The notes beneath the pieces are model-generated. The model was given only the letters and a program-made list of their open reading frames with translations, ran no database searches and had not been told where the DNA came from. Shown here piece by piece: positions 8,926 through 17,467 of a stretch of DNA of 64,000 bases. Each line of letters begins with the position of its first letter. Position 1 is the stretch's first letter. Source of the DNA: Roseithermus sacchariphilus (GTDB lineage Bacteria; Bacteroidota; Rhodothermia; Rhodothermales; MEBIC09517); contig CP030158.1 of assembly GCA_003285105.1 (NCBI GenBank), forward strand, positions 4,078,449 through 4,142,448, in the 5' to 3' direction. The position numbers and the translations under genes are program-made.

Positions 8926-10413
8926 TTACTTGAGCAGCGTCACCGTGCGCGTGGCACGGAACGACTCGCCCCGGGCCTGGATGAGATAGGTCCCGCTCGT
9001 CAGGCCATCCCCCCGGAAGGCGAAGGTGTGCGCGGTGCCGGCCTCCAGCCAGCCGTCGTGCAGCGTGGCCACGGCCCGGCCCAGCACGTCGAACACGGTG
9101 ATCGTGACCGGCTCGCTCTGAGCCAGCGTCAGCGTGAACTGCGTCTGCGGGTTGAAGGGGTTGGGGTAGGCCGCCGAGAGCTGGTAGCGCTCCGCCACCT
9201 CGATGGTGACCTCCACCTCGGGGCTGTATTCATAGGCCCCGTCGAAGTCCACCTGCTTGAGGCGGAAGACGTGCCGGCCGGCCGGCAGATCGGCCAGCGC
9301 ATACTCGTAGCGCTGGGCCTCCGTGGTCGTGCCCCGCCCTTCGACGAAGGCCACCGGCTCGAACGAGGTTCCGGTACCGCGCTGCACTTCGAAGCCCGCG
9401 TTGTTCGTCTCGGACGCCGTGGTCCAGGTCAGCACCACCCGATCTCCGTCGGCCAGGGCCTCGAACGACACCAGCTCGACCGGCAGCACCGGGAACGCCG
9501 CGTTCGACTTGAGCACGGCGAAGGTGCTGTACGAAGATGACACCCCGAACATCATGCTGCCGAGCGCATCGAACGCGATCCCCGTGGGACGCGGGTTGCC
9601 GCTGAGCAGATAGGCATCGTTCACCGTACCGTCCGACTCCACGTACGTGATGTAGCGGTTCTGGTAGTCGGAGACGTAGAGCAACTGCGGATACCCGGAG
9701 TCATCGGCGGGGAAGAGCTGGTCGGCGTTGCTGTCGCCCAGGCGCACCGGGCCGAACGTCAGGAACCAGGGCTGGAAGCCACTACGGTGGGCACCCAGCA
9801 TGGCAAAGGAGGGCTGCGTGACGGTCGTACCCCCGCCCGCAATCATGCTGATCGTCGCACCCGACGTACCGGTCGTGTTGGCCACATACAGGTTGCCGGC
9901 CACGTCGAACGCCATCCCGCTGGGAGCGGTCAGGCCGGTGATAGTGCCCTGCGCGGTGCCGTCGGCCAGGCTGAACCGCTCGACCTCGCCGGCCGCCATC
10001 TCGGACACGTAGAGCAGCCCCCCGGAAATCGCGACGTCGAACGGCCCCGACAGGCCGGTCTGCCACGTGCTGTAGCTGGGCGCCGTCAACACGTCGGTCA
10101 CCTTGACGATGGTGCCATTGCCCTTGTTGGCGACGTACAGATCCCCCGTGGCCCGGTCCACGGCGAGGCCGTTGACCTCATCGAAAAGACCGGACTTCAG
10201 GGAGGTGACGATCGTACCGTCGGGCTGAACCACGAGCACAGAGTCCTTCTGTGCCATGTACAGATGATCGGTTGCATCGACATCCAAGTCGTACACGACC
10301 CCATAGCCGGGGCCGACGAAATAGTGAAAGTCGCTGAGGGTCTGCGCAACCGCCGGCGCACCGGCGGCCAGACTCCACAACACGGCGACAAAGAGGGCGG
10401 TGTAGCGTTTCAT
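8926..10413 (-). CDS. Secreted NHL/beta-propeller-like protein with T9SS sorting domain
   Basis: The 495-residue protein begins with a signal peptide (MKRYTALFVAVLWSLAAGAP, cleavage near AVA-QT). Residues about 30-320 contain repeated propeller-like blades with NGLAVDRATGDLYVANKG, SGMAFDVAGNLYVANT and PTGIAFDALGSMMFGV patterns, as in NHL/SMP-30/ScyD-type proteins. Residues about 325-410 form an Ig-like segment (LPVELVSFEAL..., WTTASETNNAGFEVQRG) often found before sorting domains in this phylum. The end (YPNPFNPQTQF, VFDVLGRAVATL, SGTYL) is a T9SS type A sorting domain. Ligand unknown. It may be cotranscribed with the small peptide gene at 8758-8874. Confidence 0.88.
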   Translation of the reverse strand: MKRYTALFVAVLWSLAAGAPAVAQTLSDFHYFVGPGYGVVYDLDVDATDHLYMAQKDSVLVVQPDGTIVTSLKSGLFDEVNGLAVDRATGDLYVANKGNGTIVKVTDVLTAPSYSTWQTGLSGPFDVAISGGLLYVSEMAAGEVERFSLADGTAQGTITGLTAPSGMAFDVAGNLYVANTTGTSGATISMIAGGGTTVTQPSFAMLGAHRSGFQPWFLTFGPVRLGDSNADQLFPADDSGYPQLLYVSDYQNRYITYVESDGTVNDAYLLSGNPRPTGIAFDALGSMMFGVSSSYSTFAVLKSNAAFPVLPVELVSFEALADGDRVVLTWTTASETNNAGFEVQRGTGTSFEPVAFVEGRGTTTEAQRYEYALADLPAGRHVFRLKQVDFDGAYEYSPEVEVTIEVAERYQLSAAYPNPFNPQTQFTLTLAQSEPVTITVFDVLGRAVATLHDGWLEAGTAHTFAFRGDGLTSGTYLIQARGESFRATRTVTLLK

Positions 10414-10757
10414 TGCCAGATCAAAAGGGTTGATGCCAAAGGGTGGGGACCTGCGTACTCGTTATCAAATTACCCGCTTTCGCAGGGGGACGGGCAGGGC
10501 CTTCGGTGAGCACGCAACCGACTTATGGCGCATATACCGAGGGAAGAATGGATGACCCCTCCTCTCACGAAAACACTTCATCCACAGGCTCTTTCGAGGG
10601 AGCCTTCCGGGCCGGCGAAGACCTGCCCCGAGCCGGCAACCGAGGGTGATACGCATCAGCCCTTCCCCACACCCAAGCTTCTCCACGGCTGGATTCCGAG
10701 GCCCCTCGTTTCTAAACTCCGGGTGGAACTGCTTTGCGTCCCACCACCTGGCTTGCC
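10414..10757. other. Divergent intergenic region, no supported gene
   Basis: These 344 bases separate the minus-strand propeller gene from plus-strand crcB and should hold both promoters. A minus-strand GGGTAATTTGATAACG near 10460 resembles, imperfectly, the Bacteroidota -7 box TAnnTTTG. A short hairpin GGGTGAT/ATCAGCCC lies near 10645-10663. I could not fit a fluoride riboswitch to the sequence before crcB. Confidence 0.4.
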
Positions 10758-11159
10758 GTGACGAAATTGTTGCTCATTGCCGCCGGAGGGGCCCTGGGGG
10801 CCTTGCTGCGCTACGCCGTCTCGGGGATGGCCTACCGGGTGCTGGGAGCGTCGTTTCCGTGGGGCACGCTGGCTGCCAACCTCCTGGGATGTTTCCTCAT
10901 CGGTCTGCTGTGGGCCCTCTCCGAACGAGCCCCGTTCTCGCCGCACAGCACGGCCTTCGTCTTCACGGGCATCCTCGGAGCCTTCACCACCTTTTCAACC
11001 TTTAGCCTGGAGACCGTCAACCTGTTGCGCGACGGGCAATGGCTGCTCGGGCTGGCCAACATCACCGCCAGCAACCTGCTCGGCCTGGGGTGTGTGCTGA
11101 TCGGCTTCGTGCTGGCCCGGGCGCTGGTTCTGCTCTCCAGCGGAGGGGCACCCCCATGA
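10758..11159 (+). CDS. crcB: Fluoride exporter CrcB/Fluc
   Basis: This four-helix membrane protein (133 residues from the GTG at 10758) forms a fluoride channel as an antiparallel dimer. It shows the family motifs GGALGALLRY, GTLAANLLGCFLIG and TGILGAFTTFSTFS. The TTG at 10734 is an alternative start adding eight residues. The GTG gives the usual N-terminus of a few residues before the first helix. The stop overlaps the start of the DUF190 gene by four bases (ATGA), which implies translational coupling. Confidence 0.93.
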   Translation: MTKLLLIAAGGALGALLRYAVSGMAYRVLGASFPWGTLAANLLGCFLIGLLWALSERAPFSPHSTAFVFTGILGAFTTFSTFSLETVNLLRDGQWLLGLANITASNLLGLGCVLIGFVLARALVLLSSGGAPP

Positions 11160-11497
11160 AGCTTCCCGATGAAGGCGTCCTGCTTCGCATCTTCCTGGGT
11201 GAATCGGACCGGGAAGGCGGCCACCCCCTCTACGAACGCATCGTAGAGGAAGCCCGGGCGCTGAACCTGGCCGGCGCCACGGTGCTGCGTGGGATCGCCG
11301 GCTTTGGCGCTTCCAGCCGGCTCCACACCGCCAAGCTCCTGCGGCTCTCGGAAGACCTGCCGATCGTGATCGAGATCGTCGACACGCCCGAACAGATCGA
11401 AAAGCTGCTGCCTTACCTGGACGCGCACGTCCGGGAAGGGCTGGTCACCATGGAACCGGTGCGCATCCTGCAGTACCGGCACCGCTCGACGCCCTGA
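11156..11497 (+). CDS. DUF190 protein (PII-like partner of CrcB)
   Basis: This 113-residue protein matches the DUF190 family: RIFLGESDR..G.PLYE.IVE.AR...LAGATVLRGI.GFG, then LSEDLPIVIEIVD and a C-terminal VREGLVTMEPVRIL. DUF190 proteins have a ferredoxin-like, PII-like fold and are often encoded next to crcB. Their biochemical role is not established; regulation or accessory function in fluoride export is inferred from context. Start at 11156 overlaps the crcB stop. Confidence 0.92.
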   Translation: MKLPDEGVLLRIFLGESDREGGHPLYERIVEEARALNLAGATVLRGIAGFGASSRLHTAKLLRLSEDLPIVIEIVDTPEQIEKLLPYLDAHVREGLVTMEPVRILQYRHRSTP

Positions 11498-11531
11498 TGC
11501 GCTACGAGGGCCGGGTTGCTCGCACACCGGG

Positions 11532-12185
11532 TCAGGGCCGCTCCACCTCCGTCCGGCGCACCGCACGCCACCATCGGCGGACCTGCTCCAGGGGTTCGGT
11601 GTACCGCTGCTCTTCCCACGGATCTCCGATGAGGTGATAGCCGCGCTCTTCCCAGAAGCCGGGCACCCAGTCCGTCTGAAACACAAGCCCGGACAGGTAT
11701 TTCGCGCTTTTCCAGGCATACAACTGCGGCACGACGAGGCGGAGCGGCGCTCCGTGCTCGGGCGAGAGGGGCTGGCCGTTGAGCCGGTAGGCCAGGAGCG
11801 TATCTGGTTCCAGCAGGTACGCCAGCGGCACGTTGGTCGTGTAGCCGTCCAGCCCGCGCGCCATGATCTGCACCACGCCCGCCTTCGGCCGGGCCCGCTC
11901 GACCAGGAGCCGGGTGGGGATCCCCTCCCATACCAGCCGCTCCTTCGACCATTTCGTCACACAGTGGAAGTGAGCTACGACCTCGACGGTGGGGAGCGCC
12001 TGCAAGGCCGGCCACGTCAGCGCGAAGGGCCGCTCCACCGCCCCCTGCACGATCAGCCGATACGTGTCCGGGTTGAACACGGGACGGGGGCTGACGATGT
12101 CGTAGATGGGAAACGTGTCGACGGGCGTCTGCCCCGGCGGCCAGGGGCGTTCGAGGTTCGGGCTGGCCATGCGATCCGCGCTCAT
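11532..12185 (-). CDS. Cytosolic sulfite-oxidase-like molybdopterin oxidoreductase
   Basis: The 217-residue protein is an oxidoreductase molybdopterin-binding domain of the SUOX/YedY fold. HFHCVTKWS carries the conserved cysteine expected to ligate molybdenum. SPEHGAPLRLVVPQLYAWKSAKYLSGL and DWVPGFWEERGYH are family signatures. There is no Tat signal, unlike MsrP, so it probably works in the cytoplasm. Start at 12185 (MSADRMASPN) was chosen because the longer frame overlaps the upstream gene; 12170 is also possible. Substrate unknown; no cytochrome or MsrQ partner is adjacent. Confidence 0.88.
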   Translation of the reverse strand: MSADRMASPNLERPWPPGQTPVDTFPIYDIVSPRPVFNPDTYRLIVQGAVERPFALTWPALQALPTVEVVAHFHCVTKWSKERLVWEGIPTRLLVERARPKAGVVQIMARGLDGYTTNVPLAYLLEPDTLLAYRLNGQPLSPEHGAPLRLVVPQLYAWKSAKYLSGLVFQTDWVPGFWEERGYHLIGDPWEEQRYTEPLEQVRRWWRAVRRTEVERP

Positions 12186-12249
12186 GGACTCGGGGCGGCG
12201 TGCGGGAGAAAAGCAAACAAACGGCAGAACGGGAGGCGAGCTACGGGGC

Positions 12250-12714
12250 TCAGCGATAGCCGACGCCCGCCACTTCGACGTCGATCTCCAGCCCCTGCTC
12301 AAACGCCGAACGCGGCAGATGGTCACGCAGCACCTGGAGGACGAGGTCTTCCAGTTGATCCGCCGTATCCTCGTGCTCGAGCTGGCTCACCACCTCATCC
12401 CGTTCCCGGTCCATGACGACCCATATCTCCAGCGTGAGGTGTTCATACGGCTCGTCCTCGTCGTCCTCCTCGTCATGCTGGATCGTCGCCTCGGCCCGAT
12501 AGCTCAGCGAGGCATCCTCCAGCAAGGCCTGCATGAACTGCACCCCCTGCTGTATGAGCATATCCTGGATGAGGGGGTGGAGTTCGTCGTCTCTCCAGAG
12601 CACATCATGGAGCGATTGCTGCTGCACCCGGCTGGCGTAGTGCAGGTCGGCAGTAAGCGTGAGCCCGACGAGAGACATACCATCGATCGGCGTATGTGAG
12701 AAAAACAGGAGCAT
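12250..12714 (-). CDS. Acidic protein of unknown function
   Basis: I do not recognise this protein of about 154 residues. It has an N-terminal segment MLLFFSHTPIDGMSL, an amphipathic central region, a very acidic loop (HDEEDDEDEPYEH) and a C-terminal helix rich in Leu and Glu. The start at 12714 is supported by GGAGG ten bases upstream; an ATG at 12678 is the alternative. It lies between tRNA-Arg and the molybdopterin oxidoreductase on the same strand. No membrane segment or signal peptide is evident. Confidence 0.65.
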   Translation of the reverse strand: MLLFFSHTPIDGMSLVGLTLTADLHYASRVQQQSLHDVLWRDDELHPLIQDMLIQQGVQFMQALLEDASLSYRAEATIQHDEEDDEDEPYEHLTLEIWVVMDRERDEVVSQLEHEDTADQLEDLVLQVLRDHLPRSAFEQGLEIDVEVAGVGYR

Positions 12715-12763
12715 GCGGCGGCCGCCTCCGGGCCGATGCCACAGAGGCCGAAGCCCCAATCCG

Positions 12764-12839
12764 TGGTGCCCTCGGCAGGAATCGAACCTGCGACCTGCGG
12801 TTTAGGAAACCGTTGCTCTATCCCCTGAGCTACGAGGGC
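12764..12839 (-). tRNA. tRNA-Arg (anticodon CCT), CCA encoded
   Basis: Read on the minus strand, the sequence folds as a cloverleaf. It has acceptor GCCCTCG paired with CGAGGGC, a D arm GCTC...GAGC, anticodon loop TTCCTAA in a CGGT/ACCG stem (pair 27-43 is mismatched), and a T arm with GGTTCGATTCC. Anticodon CCT reads AGG, so it charges arginine. The 3' CCA is encoded at 12764-12766. Confidence 0.95.
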
Positions 12840-13030
12840 CTGGCGGCGGGATCGGCCGAGATGCGAATCGCCCGGCAGCGACCCCACTCCACGCCGCAAA
12901 CCCGCGCCATGCTGCGGATCCGCGCCGGGATCGGAAAGTACGGCGTTTCGTAACGCGCTCGCAAAGCGACAGATCCATTCCATTCCGGGCTTCGTTAGAG
13001 AGAGCGCATTCCTCGCTGAAGGCTACCGAC

Positions 13031-14047
13031 ATGACTTCTTCTCCTTTATCGACGGACGAACCCTCCTCGAGCGGCTTCAGCAGCTCCCGGGCGCTCGTCA
13101 CCGGTTCGGTGGCGCTCGGTGCGGTGCTCACGGGGGCCGTGTTGCGCCGTATCCGCCGGCAACGGCGACCGGCACCGGAGGACCTGCCCCCTGCCCTGCA
13201 GGCCGAGGTCCGCACGTCCGAACTCATGGAAGGCCGGGTGCGCTATTACGCGCGGCCGGGGGGCGGCGTCCCGATCGTGCTGCTGCACAGCATCAACGCC
13301 GCCGGGTCGAGCTTCGAGATGAAGCCGATCTTCGATCATCTCGCCGCCGCGACGCACCGCCCTCTCTATGCCCTGGACTGGCTCGGGTTCGGGAGGTCGG
13401 ACCGCCCGCCGGTGGCCTACCGGCCGGAACTCTACCAGCGGCAGCTCCGGCGCTTCCTGAGCGAACACTTGCGAGAGCCGGCGGATCTGGTGGCCCTGTC
13501 GCTGGCCGCCGAGTATGCCGCGGCCGTCGCCTCGGACGCCCCGTTCCTCGTACGCAAGCTCGTACTGATCTCGCCGACGGGTCTGGATGCCGACCTGAGT
13601 CGCTCGGCCCTCGTCCGGCACCTCGTGGGGCTCTCGGACCGCGTCGGCGTCTTCGAGTTGGCCTTCGACCGCCTCACTCGCCCCGCGTCGCTGCGGCGCT
13701 TCTATGCCGAGCAGGTGTTCCTCGATGGCCGCCTGGTGCCGGATGAACTGGTGCACTACGCCCATGTCACCGCCGGAGCCCGGGGAGCCCACCACGCCCC
13801 GCGTCGCTTCGTCGCCGGCCAGCTGTTCATGGGCGAGGCAGCCTGGGAGGCCTACGTCCGGCTCGCGGTGCCCACGAAGATCTTCACGCCGCGCGACGCC
13901 GCCTCTACGGTCCAGCGCTTCGACCGCCTGCCGGATCTCGTCCATCGAAACGTCGACGTCCAAGCACGGACGATGCCGGCGGGGCTGCTCCCACACTGGG
14001 AGGCACCCGGTCTGCTCCTCCCGGCGCTGTCGGACTTCCTGACGTAG
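13031..14047 (+). CDS. Alpha/beta hydrolase-fold protein with atypical nucleophile elbow
   Basis: The 338-residue protein has a hydrophobic N-terminal segment (about 20-40, then RRIRRQRR), so it may be membrane-tethered. An alpha/beta hydrolase core follows: IVLLHSINAAGSSFEMKPI, LYALDWLGFGRSDRP, then the elbow region VALSLAAEYAAAVA. The nucleophile would be S157, but the canonical GxSxG reads ALSLA, and the oxyanion HG is replaced by HS. A histidine near the end (LLPHWEAP) could complete a triad. The substrate is unknown; esterase or epoxide-hydrolase-like activity is a guess. Confidence 0.85.
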   Translation: MTSSPLSTDEPSSSGFSSSRALVTGSVALGAVLTGAVLRRIRRQRRPAPEDLPPALQAEVRTSELMEGRVRYYARPGGGVPIVLLHSINAAGSSFEMKPIFDHLAAATHRPLYALDWLGFGRSDRPPVAYRPELYQRQLRRFLSEHLREPADLVALSLAAEYAAAVASDAPFLVRKLVLISPTGLDADLSRSALVRHLVGLSDRVGVFELAFDRLTRPASLRRFYAEQVFLDGRLVPDELVHYAHVTAGARGAHHAPRRFVAGQLFMGEAAWEAYVRLAVPTKIFTPRDAASTVQRFDRLPDLVHRNVDVQARTMPAGLLPHWEAPGLLLPALSDFLT

Positions 14048-14066
14048 TCTCGCACCACCCACCCAC

Positions 14067-14080
14067 CGGAAGCGCTTCCG
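14067..14080. promoter_or_regulatory. 14-bp perfect palindrome resembling a LacI-family operator
   Basis: CGGAAGCGCTTCCG is a perfect palindrome with the AAGCGCTT core common in LacI/GalR operators. It lies 20 bp after the hydrolase stop and about 200 bp before the PH-like gene. No LacI regulator is in the window, so this is a sequence resemblance only. Confidence 0.3.
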
Positions 14081-14281
14081 ACCCATCCCCCCTCCCGCTG
14101 GAAAAGGCCCGATTTTTGCTTTTGCATTCCGTGTCCACGTACGGGGCCGTCGGGTCGAACCCACAGCCATCTCTTTGCACCGCGCGGGCAACGGGTTACA
14201 GCGGTGCCGGGGGCGTGTCTGCTGGGTATTCCCCCGCACGTCGGTGTACCGTCTGTACCTTTCTTTCCGGGTAGGCGTCCC

Positions 14282-14668
14282 ATGACACGTCGAGCACATC
14301 ACCATCGCATCGTCCTGCTCTCGACGAGCTTCCGCATGCCAGGACGCCGGCTGCTGTTCACCCGGGCCCGGCTCTACCCGGACCGGATCGAACTGACCGG
14401 CTGGCACCCCGGCGAAGCGTACGAGGCCGTGATCCCGCTGGACCGCGTCCAGTCCATCGACTGGCGGGAAGGGCCGGACGGGAGCAACGTGGTCTTCTAC
14501 CAGGACGGCTCGGCCCCGATGGCGCTTCGGCTGTCCTCCCCGGCTCTCTGGCGGGAATTGCTGGAGGAACGGCTGTACTGGACCCCGCGGGATCGCCCCC
14601 CGGTGCCGCCTCGCCTTCGCGACATGCCGATGGACGAGCTCGTCGCGTACGTCGCCAGCATGAGCTAG
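14282..14668 (+). CDS. PH-domain-like protein of unknown function
   Basis: This protein of 128 residues is basic at the start (MTRRAHHHR). It then shows alternating strands, RLLFTRARLYPDRIELTGW, AVIPLDRVQSIDWREG and NVVFYQDGSAPMALRLS, followed by a helix LWRELLEERLYW. That pattern resembles bacterial PH-like domains. The tail ends MPMDELVAYVASMS. Start at 14282 gives a natural N-terminus; the frame is open upstream to 14204. It lies before the MFS gene on the same strand, 122 bp apart. Confidence 0.6.
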   Translation: MTRRAHHHRIVLLSTSFRMPGRRLLFTRARLYPDRIELTGWHPGEAYEAVIPLDRVQSIDWREGPDGSNVVFYQDGSAPMALRLSSPALWRELLEERLYWTPRDRPPVPPRLRDMPMDELVAYVASMS

Positions 14669-14790
14669 CACGCGCTTCGTCTCGCCCGGCCTCAGAAACC
14701 GATCGCCGGCGCGTGCAGATCCGGGCATGATGACGGCCTTTTTGCTAGATTCCGGCCGTCCCATCCGACCTGCCACCTCCCTCTCCTGCC

Positions 14791-16107
14791 GTGCCGGACT
14801 CTGCCAGGCCTCCGTACGACCGCCGGGCCGTCGTGTCCTGGGCGATGTACGATTTCGCCAACTCGGCCTTCACGACGCTCGTCGTCACGTTCATTTATGC
14901 GACCTATTTTGCGAGCGTCATCGCACCGGACAGCGTAAGCGGGCAGAGCCTGTGGGGCGTCGGGGTGACGGTGTCCTCGCTCGTGGTGGCGCTGCTCTCC
15001 CCTTACACCGGCGCCATCGCCGACCGGGGCGGCTACCGCAAGCGGTTTTTGTTCATCGCCACGGCGGTTTGCATCCTCGCCACGGTGGGTCTTTTTTTCC
15101 CCACCGAGGGCGAAATCACCTTCGCGCTGACCCTGTTCGTCGTGGCGAACGTCGCCTTCGAGCTGGGTATCGTGTTCAACAACGCGTTTCTTCCCGACCT
15201 CGCCCCGCCCCCGCTGATCGGGCGCATCTCGGGCTATGCCTGGGGGCTGGGCTACCTGGGTGGGCTGCTCTGCATGGCCGTGGCGCTGGTCGGCTTCGTC
15301 CTGCCGGAGAGCCCCTGGTTCGGGCTGCCCCGCGACGGGACCCATGTGCGGGCGACCAACCTGCTGGTGGCGTTCTGGTTCGCGCTGTTCAGCCTGCCCA
15401 TGTTCCTCTTCGTACCCGAACCTCCGGTGGTCGGGCCACGGCAGGGCTCCCTGATTCGACGGGCCAACCGGCAGTTCATCGACACGTTTCGTGAGATCCG
15501 GCGCTACCGGCAGATCATCCGCCTGCTCGTAGCGCGGCTGTTCTACAACGACGGACTCATCACCATCATCGCCTTCGGCGCCATCTTCGCCGACGGGGTG
15601 TTCGGCTTCGGCACGGAGAAAATTCTGTACTTCGGCATCCTGCTCAACGTGATGGCCGGGCTGGGCGCCTTCCTGTTCGGCTTTCTGGACGACCGGCTGG
15701 GCGGCAAACGCACGATCCTGGTCAGCGTCGCCGGGCTGTTTCTGGCGTCGCTGCTGGCCGTGCTCACCGAAAGCGAGCTCCTCTTCTGGATTGCCGGCTC
15801 CGTCGTGGGGCTCCTGATGGGACCCAACCAGTCGGCCAGCCGCTCCCTCATGGGCCGCTTCGTGCCGGATGACAAGGAAAGTGAGTTCTTCGGCTTTTAC
15901 GCGTTCTCCGGCAAGGCCACGGCCTTCATCGGGCCGTCGGTGCTGGCCTGGATGACCACGGCCTTCGACAGCCAGCGCATCGGCATCTCGGTCGTCCTGG
16001 TGCTGTTCGCCGTCGGCGGGCTGTTGCTGCTCCGGGTGGACGAGGAGGAGGGCATCCGCCTCTCCGGCCGCGCCCATTCCGGCGGGCATGCCTCTGCCGG
16101 GGGATGA
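14791..16107 (+). CDS. MFS transporter, UMF1/Atg22-like family
   Basis: The 438-residue protein has about 12 membrane segments. SWAMYDFANSAFTTLVVTF near the N-terminus is the signature of the UMF1 family. The cytoplasmic loop between helices 2 and 3 carries GAIADRGGYRKR, a variant of the MFS motif. MGPNQSASRSLMGRFVP in the second half is also family-typical. It starts with GTG at 14791. Bacterial UMF1 substrates are largely unknown. Confidence 0.9.
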   Translation: MPDSARPPYDRRAVVSWAMYDFANSAFTTLVVTFIYATYFASVIAPDSVSGQSLWGVGVTVSSLVVALLSPYTGAIADRGGYRKRFLFIATAVCILATVGLFFPTEGEITFALTLFVVANVAFELGIVFNNAFLPDLAPPPLIGRISGYAWGLGYLGGLLCMAVALVGFVLPESPWFGLPRDGTHVRATNLLVAFWFALFSLPMFLFVPEPPVVGPRQGSLIRRANRQFIDTFREIRRYRQIIRLLVARLFYNDGLITIIAFGAIFADGVFGFGTEKILYFGILLNVMAGLGAFLFGFLDDRLGGKRTILVSVAGLFLASLLAVLTESELLFWIAGSVVGLLMGPNQSASRSLMGRFVPDDKESEFFGFYAFSGKATAFIGPSVLAWMTTAFDSQRIGISVVLVLFAVGGLLLLRVDEEEGIRLSGRAHSGGHASAGG

Positions 16108-16186
16108 CCCCGCACCGGAACCAGAGCCCGGCTCGCGGATCCACCAACGGCAGGACCCGCTTCCTCTGTCCATACCGCACCCCACC

Positions 16187-17338
16187 ATGCCTACCATTGC
16201 CGACATCGCGCACGCCCTGGAGACGTGGGCGCCCCCCGGCTCCGCCCAATCGTACGACAACGTCGGCTTACAGGTCGGAGACGCCCGCCGGACGGTCGAC
16301 ATCGCGCTCATCGCCCTGGACCTCACCCCGGCCGTCATCGACGAAGCCGTCGAACGGGGCGCCACGCTCATCATCACCCACCACCCGCTGCTCTTCCGCC
16401 CGCTGCGGCGTCTCACGGCCGGCGACGGCCCCGGCAGCCTGGCGCTGCGTCTGGCCGAGGCCGGCATCGCCCTCTACGCCGCCCACACCAACCTCGACGC
16501 GGCACCCGCCGGGGTCTCCTTCGCCCTGGCCGAGACGCTCGGCCTGACGGAGGTGCGGTTCCTCGACCCGCTCCCGGAGCAGCTCTACAAGCTCGTCACG
16601 TTCGTCCCGGCCGACCACCTCGACGCCGTCCGCACCGCCCTGGCCGACGCCGGTGCCGGGCGGATCGGAGACTACGAGGCCTGCGCGTTCGCCCATCCGG
16701 GCACCGGCTACTTCCGTCCCGGTCCGGGTGCATCCCCGTTTACCCGCACCGCGCCCGGGGAACTGGCCGAAACCCCCGAGGTGCGGCTGGAAGTGGAGGT
16801 CTCCCGCTGGGACCTGGAGCGGGTGCGGCAGGCGCTGATGATGGCTCATCCCTACGAGGAAGTGGCATACGACGTCTACCCCGTGCTCCAACCCCACACG
16901 CGCGCCGGCCTCGGCGCCATCGGCACGCTGGCCGAAGCCGAACCCCTTGCGGCGTTTCTCCAGCGGGTCGCCGAGCGCCTGGAGGCGGGCAGCCTCCGCT
17001 ATGCCGGCGCCCCCGACGCCCTCATCCGCACCGTCGCCGTCTGCGGCGGGTCCGGCAGCGACCTGATCCGCCGTGCCCTCCAGGCCGGGGCCGATGCCTA
17101 CGTCACCGCCGACGTGACCTACCACCGGTTCTTCGAGGTGCTGGACCCGGACGGCCTCCCCCGCATGGCCCTGATCGACGCCGGGCACTACGAGACGGAA
17201 GCCGTCACCGAGCGCCTGTTGCTACACCACCTGCGCGAGCGGTTTCCCACCGTCCAATGGCACCGTACCACGACGCGCACCAGCCCGATGCGCACCTTCG
17301 TCCCGCCCCCGGCCGACACCGCCCACCACCCCGGCTGA
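16187..17338 (+). CDS. Nif3-like dinuclear metal center protein
   Basis: The 383-residue protein starts at ATG 16187; the frame is open further upstream but overlaps the MFS gene. The first Nif3 half has SYDNVGLQVG (22-31) and ITHHPLLF (63-70), with metal-binding histidines, and HTNLDAAPAG. A CutA/PII-like insertion lies in the middle (LYKLVTFVPADHLDAVRTAL ... HPYEEVAYDVYPV). The second half ends with the metal motif DAGHYETE. GTP cyclohydrolase I type 2 is the common database name, but that activity is not established for the family. It follows the MFS gene by 79 bp. Confidence 0.93.
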   Translation: MPTIADIAHALETWAPPGSAQSYDNVGLQVGDARRTVDIALIALDLTPAVIDEAVERGATLIITHHPLLFRPLRRLTAGDGPGSLALRLAEAGIALYAAHTNLDAAPAGVSFALAETLGLTEVRFLDPLPEQLYKLVTFVPADHLDAVRTALADAGAGRIGDYEACAFAHPGTGYFRPGPGASPFTRTAPGELAETPEVRLEVEVSRWDLERVRQALMMAHPYEEVAYDVYPVLQPHTRAGLGAIGTLAEAEPLAAFLQRVAERLEAGSLRYAGAPDALIRTVAVCGGSGSDLIRRALQAGADAYVTADVTYHRFFEVLDPDGLPRMALIDAGHYETEAVTERLLLHHLRERFPTVQWHRTTTRTSPMRTFVPPPADTAHHPG

Positions 17339-17467
17339 CCGACCGCCGGAACGAGATGGAGGCAACACGGCTTCGCACGAAATGCGATAAACTTTTTCGC
17401 ATCCGGCGTCGTTGTTATAAGCTTGACGTGAGACCGTGGCCCCTTCCCATCATTTTCTGATCAGCTT

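Noticed and set aside
10548-10649. 33-codon frame before crcB
   Set aside because: The spacing to the nearest purine-rich stretch is too short for a ribosome site, and the product has no recognisable feature.
10600-10757. Fluoride riboswitch before crcB
   Set aside because: I looked for the conserved crcB-motif pseudoknot and found only a short unrelated hairpin, so no riboswitch is called.
13046-14776. 576-codon minus-strand frame opposite the hydrolase and PH-like genes
   Set aside because: The composition is Arg/Gly/Glu-rich without fold signals, while the plus-strand genes show recognisable secondary structure or motifs.
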